Shown here: positions 58,682 through 64,000 of the stretch, in pieces
Position numbering within the stretch: position 1 is the stretch's first letter
Layout: the number at the start of each line of letters is the position of its first letter
DNA from: Viridothelium virens
Lineage: Eukaryota; Ascomycota; Dothideomycetes; Trypetheliales; Trypetheliaceae
Assembly: GCA_010094025.1 (NCBI GenBank)
Contig: ML991777.1
Coordinates: forward strand, 62,001 to 126,000
DNA length: 64,000 bases
Reading direction: 5' to 3'
The notes under the pieces: generated by a model
The model's input: the letters and a program-made list of their open reading frames with translations, nothing else
Told to the model about the DNA's origin: nothing
Database searches by the model: none
Program-made: the position numbers and the translations under genes

Positions 58682-60394
58682 ATGTCGATAGGATTTTTCC
58701 GTTATCGCGACTCGGTTCGTGAGTCTTTGGACGAATGGCCTGAACTGTCCTGGTTAAATCGATTTCTTCAAACGCCGAGCCCGGTTGGTGGATCTGAAAC
58801 ATCTGCTCAGGTCTTCGATCTCATCGGCACACACTTTATAGCATCTCCAATTGATGGTACACCTGGTTCGCTGGCCAACATGCTCAACACTCAATCACAG
58901 GACTCGCGGTTCCGTGTGGTACTACTCTGCCATGGGGACAGCTGGAACGTTGAACGTGACGTCGTCGATGTTATTGGTGATCGATACGATGTAGATCCTC
59001 GAGTTATGGCTAAACATTTTGACTATCGGGAAATCAAACGGGAGAGTAACTGTCCTGTGGACATTCGCCAAGGGTTGGTCAACGTTGACCGTGACTATAT
59101 TAGTAACAAGTATACTTGGAAGCTGGGTGGTGATTTGATTTGCTCACTATCCACGCCTCTTAACTCGTGGTTCTCTTTCAACTACGATCATGAGTGTCTT
59201 TCCTTTGTCGTCCGTAAGGACTCTTCCAAAACAACATGTACGTTAGAGATGTCCCTTTTCCGAATATTTCATGAACGTTAACATGAGAAAGTGCTAGTGC
59301 TGCTTCGTGCATCACAGGATAGCCTAATCGACATGTCACGTGTCTTCTGGTATCATTCAAATGCACACGGCGCAAGGTCAAATTTTCAGAAACCTCTGCA
59401 CTCAGCTTCTCTCGGTGACTATTTTGTTAGTGCTCTGCTGGACTCGGAGTTCTCTGAGGCTACTGAAACGAGTCGTATCTTGACGGGAGTAATTCTGCCA
59501 TACGTCACCAATTTGACGAGCTGTTGTGTTGCAAGGTATCACAGAGAGTTAGCTCCAGCAGTACTGAGAGCGCGGAGTGGTCTTCGGGTGGACGAAGAGA
59601 TCCTTTTTGACGATATTCGACAGACAGTGGTTCTGCGGCGTCAAATTGAATCGTTTCTGCATGCATCCTATGTGCAAGGAACTGAAATGGATCGCACCAC
59701 AAAATTCGGCTTTGAAGCGTGTCGTCTTCTTTGTGAACTCACGGAAGACCTTGAAAGACTTCGATCTTCTTGTAAGACTGGTGATAGATCGAGCCAGACC
59801 GAATATCTCGAGGAACTTATGCAAGCCCAGGTAGACGAAGTAAAGGCATCCAAAGCTACCTCAGAGCAGCTTGGCCTTTTGAGCCGACTGGCGTACGTAT
59901 TCCTCCCTTTACAGTTAACCACTTCGGTATTGGGTATGAACTTGAGAGATTTTGGATCTGGCCAGGTAGAGCTTCGTACCTTTTTGGTCGTACTCTCAAC
60001 GATTACTTCTCTGTCCTTTGTACCTTTGCTGTTCCCATTAGTCTTTGGGCCACCTTGGAAGAGGATACCTCAGGTCTATGAGATCTCTCGGTATTCACTA
60101 AGAGTCGGCCTCCTTTTTGGATGGTTTTGCTTTTTTCATTCAGAACATATCAATGATAGAGTTTGGGAAAGTGGTATAGAATGGGACGTGAAAGCTTTCG
60201 AGATCAGATCTGCATTTAGAAGAGATATCGGTAGCGAAAAGTGGACCAATCGGCGCAGAGGAGTATTAGAAGCTTTGGAAAGGCAACACTTTAGCTTCTT
60301 CCCGGGATATTGGCAGACGCTGCTCGACAAACTTTTCGAAATTGTCGACTCTCCTGGATGGCAGGGAAGAGCAACACGACCTCACGCCGCATAA
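58682..60394 (+). CDS. CorA-like magnesium-transporter-family membrane protein
   Basis: Two exons, 58682-59237 and 59292-60394, joined across a 54-base intron (T|GTACGT...GAAAG|TG) give 552 residues. The N-terminal 350 residues are soluble: a globular domain (FFRYRDSV) then a long helical stretch with ERLRSSCKT, EYLEELMQAQVDEVKASKATSEQLGLL. Two membrane segments follow: one ending LPLQLTTSVLGMNLRDFGSG, with the signature Gly-Met-Asn of CorA channels, and another with VVLSTITSLSFVPLLFPLV. This is the usual CorA layout: helical funnel, GMN loop, two helices. The last 90 residues after the helices are soluble and unlike bacterial CorA. Fungal genomes contain many such CorA-like proteins of unknown ion. 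Complete. Confidence 0.75.
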
Positions 60395-61410
60395 AGTCAC
60401 CGGTATGCTGCAGACTACTTGTACTGTCTGCTGACTCACCTCGTGGGAAGTCGCAACTGCAAAGCCTTTGGAAAATGGCCTTGCTGGTTCCAAACCGTTC
60501 CCCAGGATCTGCGTCAAGGATTCGGCTCTGCAGAGACTCCCAGTCGCAGATTCAAATAGAGGGTTTTCTTAATCACTAAAAGCGCACGGCCGTATTGTTA
60601 AGTAGCAGGACTGATAACTGGGTAAAAACGAGATATCTCATTTCTGGGCATTCTGTGTACGGCGTTGCATGTAGTCGTTGCCTTTGCCATTGTATAAAGC
60701 ATACATAAAGAGAATAATGATATTTATTATTCTGATGCAATGACTTCAGATGTATCAAGCGCGCGGAACTAAGATAGTCAGTGAGGAACATTCTGCCTTT
60801 CCGCTTCTTAGACGTCAGAATCTTTTGAGCGATGAACCTAACAGTACTACTTTATGACTTTTCTAAGACTCAGCAACCTGTGTACGAGTTTTCCTAACCA
60901 GCTGCATGTGCGCACCACCTCCATATCCCTTTTTTTTTCACCTAAGAACTCCTAATATTGAACCCAAATATCTTAATGACCAGATAAGGAATTGAATTCT
61001 ATTCTATATACTTGAGGAGAGAAAAGTAAAAATTTCATTTCCTGATTCTTAATTTTTCTTTTTGACAACACACGCGCGAACTACTGTTCCCCGCAAGACC
61101 GCAGGATTTATGCCTACCGTACAATTTCGCCGGACTGAGCCTACTCACGAGTGGAAGACGGGTCAGTGATAAAGCGATAATTTAAAGACGCTCGGCGAAA
61201 GGCTATCGTACCGAGCTCAGATGATGCCAGTTCCATCAGCAAACTTTACCTAAGAGATAAGTTGAGATAATCGGAGGGCGGAGTGACGCCATCGGATCTG
61301 ATAATAATCATCGAATTACTAAATTATTGAGGACTTGAATCTTTGCAAGCTTCTTCAACTACCCTGCGCTTTCCTCTCCACTCTCGCAATTTCTTTGCTT
61401 CTCTTTCACA
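60395..61410. other. Intergenic region upstream of glutaredoxin gene
   Basis: 1016 bases, with an AT-rich stretch around 60950-61060. It must carry the glutaredoxin promoter. No gene or RNA recognised. Confidence 0.45.
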
Positions 61411-62449
61411 ATGGATTCCACTCCACTTGATCAGCAAGCACCTAGTGCTAGCAATGGCACCTCCAACTCCACCTGCACCGTTACTGAGATTACCACCGAA
61501 GCCGACTTTGCGCAGCATACCTCTTCCCTCCCCTCGGAAACCCTCCTCATAATCTATTTCCATGCCCCCTGGGCCGCTCCTTGCAAGCAAATGTCTACCG
61601 TCTTCTCCACCCTCGCGAGTACGTACCCAGCCACACAACCCCCATCGACCGTCTTCCTCTCCATCAACGCCGAAGAAGTCGCCGAAATCAGCGAGTCCTA
61701 CGACGTCACCCAAGTCCCCTACGTCGTCCTCCAAAAAGACCGCCAGACCGTCGACACCGTCTCCGGCACCGACGCCGCACGCCTACGCGCCGCCGTCGAG
61801 CGACACGTCGGAAAAGCAGGAAACCCAGGGAAGCTGGGTCTTCCGCCACCGCAGCAGGTGACCAAGCAGCCTGAGTCGGTCGCTACCGCAGCAGCAGCGG
61901 GAGTCGGCCCACATACGAACGGATCGGGCACTACGAACGGTGCAAAGAACTTGGCTCAGTACGCGCCGGGGTCGGGCGACCCGCCGACGGCACCGGCGTA
62001 CAGTTCGGGGGAGAATAATAAGGCGGAGTTGCATGCAAGGCTGGGCGAGCTGGTCAAGGCGGCGCCGGTGATGCTGTTTATGAAGGGGACACCCAGCGCG
62101 CCACAGTGTGGGTTCAGTCGACAGACGGTGAGCATACTGCGGGAGCGGGGCGTGCGGTACGGGTTCTTCAATATCTTGGCGGATGATGAGGTGAGGCAGG
62201 GCTTGAAGGAGTTTGCGGACTGGCCGACTTTCCCGCAGTTGTGGGTGGATGGGGAGTTGGTCGGGGGATTGGATATTGTGAGCGTGGCTGTTCCTTGATA
62301 AGCTTGCATTTTGACTTGGTTTGCTAACGTGAGGATAGGTTAAGGAGGAGATTGAGAATGATCCGGACTTCCTGAAGCAATATGCTGTGAGTACAGAGAG
62401 GAATTCTGGTGGTCCGGCAGCTCCAGAGGCCCAGGCACAGCCTGCTTAG
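61411..62449 (+). CDS. GRX4: Monothiol glutaredoxin Grx3/4 (PICOT) type
   Basis: Cytosolic/nuclear Trx-Grx fusion that carries Fe-S clusters and controls iron-responsive repressors in fungi. Exons 61411-62277 and 62339-62449 give 325 residues. The N-terminal thioredoxin-like domain has IYFHAPWAAPCKQM, the monothiol version of the WCGPC site, and VPYVVLQKDRQTV. A linker rich in Ala/Gly/Thr follows. The C-terminal glutaredoxin domain has MLFMKGTPSAPQCGFSRQTV with the CGFS active site, DWPTFPQLWVDGELVGGLDIV and KEEIENDPDFLKQY. The intron lies exactly between GLDI and VKEE. The single-glutaredoxin form matches filamentous fungi (one gene for yeast Grx3 and Grx4). The coding third positions are unusually GC-rich. 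Complete. Confidence 0.93.
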
Positions 62450-62756
62450 CACGGTCTTCCCAAGTCAATCATTCACTTTTATAACGTGCAGGTCACTGGC
62501 TCCTGGCTGTAGCATTGCTAGCGTAGTGTAAAGATTCCTCGAGACGAGTATGGCGCGATCAGTCGCAAAAGAATGATACTCACGAGGAATGTGGACTTGG
62601 AAGTTTAAAGCATTCACGACCTATATCATGACTCGAAATAAGATACTGGTCTGTTTAGATCTATTATACATTTACATGTAATTGTTCATGTTCTTGCCTG
62701 GTTGGTGGCGTCAGCTCCTGTGTCCCGTCAGATCAAAACTCTCTTGTTCCCTTCGA
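62450..62756. other. Convergent gap
   Basis: 307 bases between two converging genes; 3' UTRs only, as far as I can see. Confidence 0.4.
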
Positions 62757-64000
62757 TTACGAGTTAATGCCAATTAAATTGTGATGAGCCTCCTGCAGAT
62801 GTTCGGCCCACCGTTTTCGCTCGTCGAATAGAGCACCACACTCTGTGTGTGCGCATTCATAGGAGACATTTGAGTGAGCATCCGTGTGTACGAGCATTTC
62901 CGATGAGTTTCTGAACCGGTGATGACAGCTGATCCATGGACAGTGGAACGGTGCCACTGGCATCTCCTCTTCGTCCTTTTGTGACGTTTGAGTCTGGTTG
63001 TTTGAACGATGAGTGTTAGTATAGTTGACGTATTTGGGCTGATTCTGTCCTCTAGAGTCCGGTTTCGAATGATCCTCTATTGGCCAAACGTGACGCGGCG
63101 AATTTTGGACGGTACCCCGAGCAATATGGCCACAGAGCAAGTCAAGCCTTCGTGATGCTGACATCTTCAAGTAGCCGGTCTTCTGTTGAGAAATCCCAGA
63201 AGCATTGACTTCTGTTTTGGCAGCATTCATTGCGGGCAAAAGGTCACCCCAGATCCCGTTCGTATAGCAATCAAGAACGTGCTTCCAATCTGAAAGGAGT
63301 TCATCGGCATTTGCACCATACGCAGACGTGTTAGACAGGCCTTCGGTGCAGATCCCCCTCTGATAGGACGGTTTAGGGAGTTCAGCGTGGCTTGTGTCGA
63401 CGAAGCCTTGCTCGTCAGGAGCAGGGAGCTGTTCCATTGCTGTTTCCGGTGATTTGCTATAATTACGATCCATAGGCGTCAGATCTGTGTTAAGGTTGGT
63501 ATCTGGAAGAAGCATTCTAACTTCAGATCCGTCCTCTAGGCTGAAGTGGCCATCTCTTGCGGAATGATGCTGGTCATAATTGTTACGCCCGCTGGACGAG
63601 CCACTTAATGCAGTGTCCGTTGGGGTACTCTCCCACGTAGGAATAACAGGTTCGCCTTTCCTGTCGATGATTGGACGGGTTTTGCTATTTCCAGGCAGAT
63701 CAAAATGCTCAATTGGCGTGGCAGGAGTGATATTCTGATTTCCTTGGAGGAAAGCCTGAAAGTCGAATTGCAGATTTGTTTCATCCTCGCTTTTTTGAAT
63801 GGCGTCTCCTTCAAAGCCCTTTGGACTCTTCGACCGAAATCCCTCGTGCGCATGATTGCGGATATGCGTCCTTTTTGGGAGCAACGCTAGCTTCTCTGAA
63901 CAAAGCCGGTAATTCCTATGTCCATTGGAGTAGGTCTGCGTCTTCGTAGCGGAAGCAGCTAGAGGGGAGGAAGCACCACCTTCTAAGCCTGCACTCGTGC
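62757..64000 (-). CDS. Zinc-finger protein, partial at right edge
   Basis: The frame runs open from the stop at 62757 to the right end of the window (at least 413 residues), so the N terminus is outside. It is Ser/Asn/Gln rich and disordered for most of its length. Near the C terminus are two C2H2-like fingers: FHCPWISCHHRFRNSSEMLVHTDAH and YECAHTECGALFDERKRWAEHLQEAH. A hydrophilic segment with LLSDWKHVLDCYTNGIWGDLLP precedes them and may be a conserved regulatory helix. Probably a nuclear DNA-binding or regulatory protein; no specific family recognised. Confidence 0.7.
   Translation of the reverse strand, partial: TSAGLEGGASSPLAASATKTQTYSNGHRNYRLCSEKLALLPKRTHIRNHAHEGFRSKSPKGFEGDAIQKSEDETNLQFDFQAFLQGNQNITPATPIEHFDLPGNSKTRPIIDRKGEPVIPTWESTPTDTALSGSSSGRNNYDQHHSARDGHFSLEDGSEVRMLLPDTNLNTDLTPMDRNYSKSPETAMEQLPAPDEQGFVDTSHAELPKPSYQRGICTEGLSNTSAYGANADELLSDWKHVLDCYTNGIWGDLLPAMNAAKTEVNASGISQQKTGYLKMSASRRLDLLCGHIARGTVQNSPRHVWPIEDHSKPDSRGQNQPKYVNYTNTHRSNNQTQTSQKDEEEMPVAPFHCPWISCHHRFRNSSEMLVHTDAHSNVSYECAHTECGALFDERKRWAEHLQEAHHNLIGINS

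Overview
This window is nuclear DNA of a filamentous ascomycete (Pezizomycotina). Almost every gene is broken by short GT-AG introns of 40-110 bases, the proteins are closest to filamentous-fungal families (fungal Dnm1, Yea4-type UDP-GlcNAc carrier, Tma22, Rpf2, Mtd1, GtaA-type glutaminase, Abp1), and spacing is compact. I cannot fix the class from sequence alone; the high intron density and microexons would suit Leotiomycetes or Lecanoromycetes. I found no rRNA, tRNA, CRISPR array or intact transposon.

Layout. 0.7-25 kb is mostly housekeeping: a fungal multi-pass membrane protein (+), AMP deaminase (-), protein O-mannosyltransferase Pmt4 (-), PP2A B55 subunit (+), UDP-GlcNAc transporter (+), succinate dehydrogenase flavoprotein (-), proteasome ATPase Rpt1 (-) head to head with chaperonin subunit Cct4 (+), and a secreted glutaminase (+). 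25.7-32 kb holds an epoxide hydrolase gene with an in-frame nonsense codon (+), a GRF zinc-finger protein (-), translation factor Tma22 (-) and an isochorismatase-like hydrolase (-). 32-51 kb is again core: mitochondrial fission dynamin Dnm1 (+), a secreted PEBP protein (+), a 1479-aa F-box/zinc-finger-like protein (-), actin-binding Abp1 (+), Met18/Mms19 (-) divergent from Mtd1 (+), and Rpf2 (-). 51-57 kb is different: a degenerate minisatellite, two copies of a dispersed repeat, an intact short-chain reductase, two P450 remnants on opposite strands and a 3-beta-HSD-like gene with a one-base frame break. This looks like a recently decayed accessory oxidoreductase cluster. 57-64 kb has a long gene-poor gap, a CorA-like membrane protein (+), a Grx3/4-type glutaredoxin (+) and a zinc-finger gene running off the right edge (-).

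Metabolic links: folate one-carbon metabolism (Mtd1), iron-sulfur protein maturation (Met18, Grx3/4, with SDH as an Fe-S complex), proteostasis (Rpt1, Cct4), ribosome making and translation (Rpf2, Tma22), and the actin/mitochondria/membrane machinery (Abp1, Dnm1). These are ordinary neighbours in a fungal chromosome, not an operon.

The most notable observations are coding microexons (8 nt in RPT1, 9 nt in the GRF protein where it encodes the family signature itself, 6 nt in a P450 remnant), a GC-AG intron in the B55 gene, a possible alternative start giving Mtd1 a mitochondrial presequence, an exact 23-bp tandem duplication that shifts the frame of a P450, and an intergenic decamer TACTCCGTAC found four times. 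Exon boundaries were read by eye from splice sites and protein-family continuity; individual boundaries may be off by a base.
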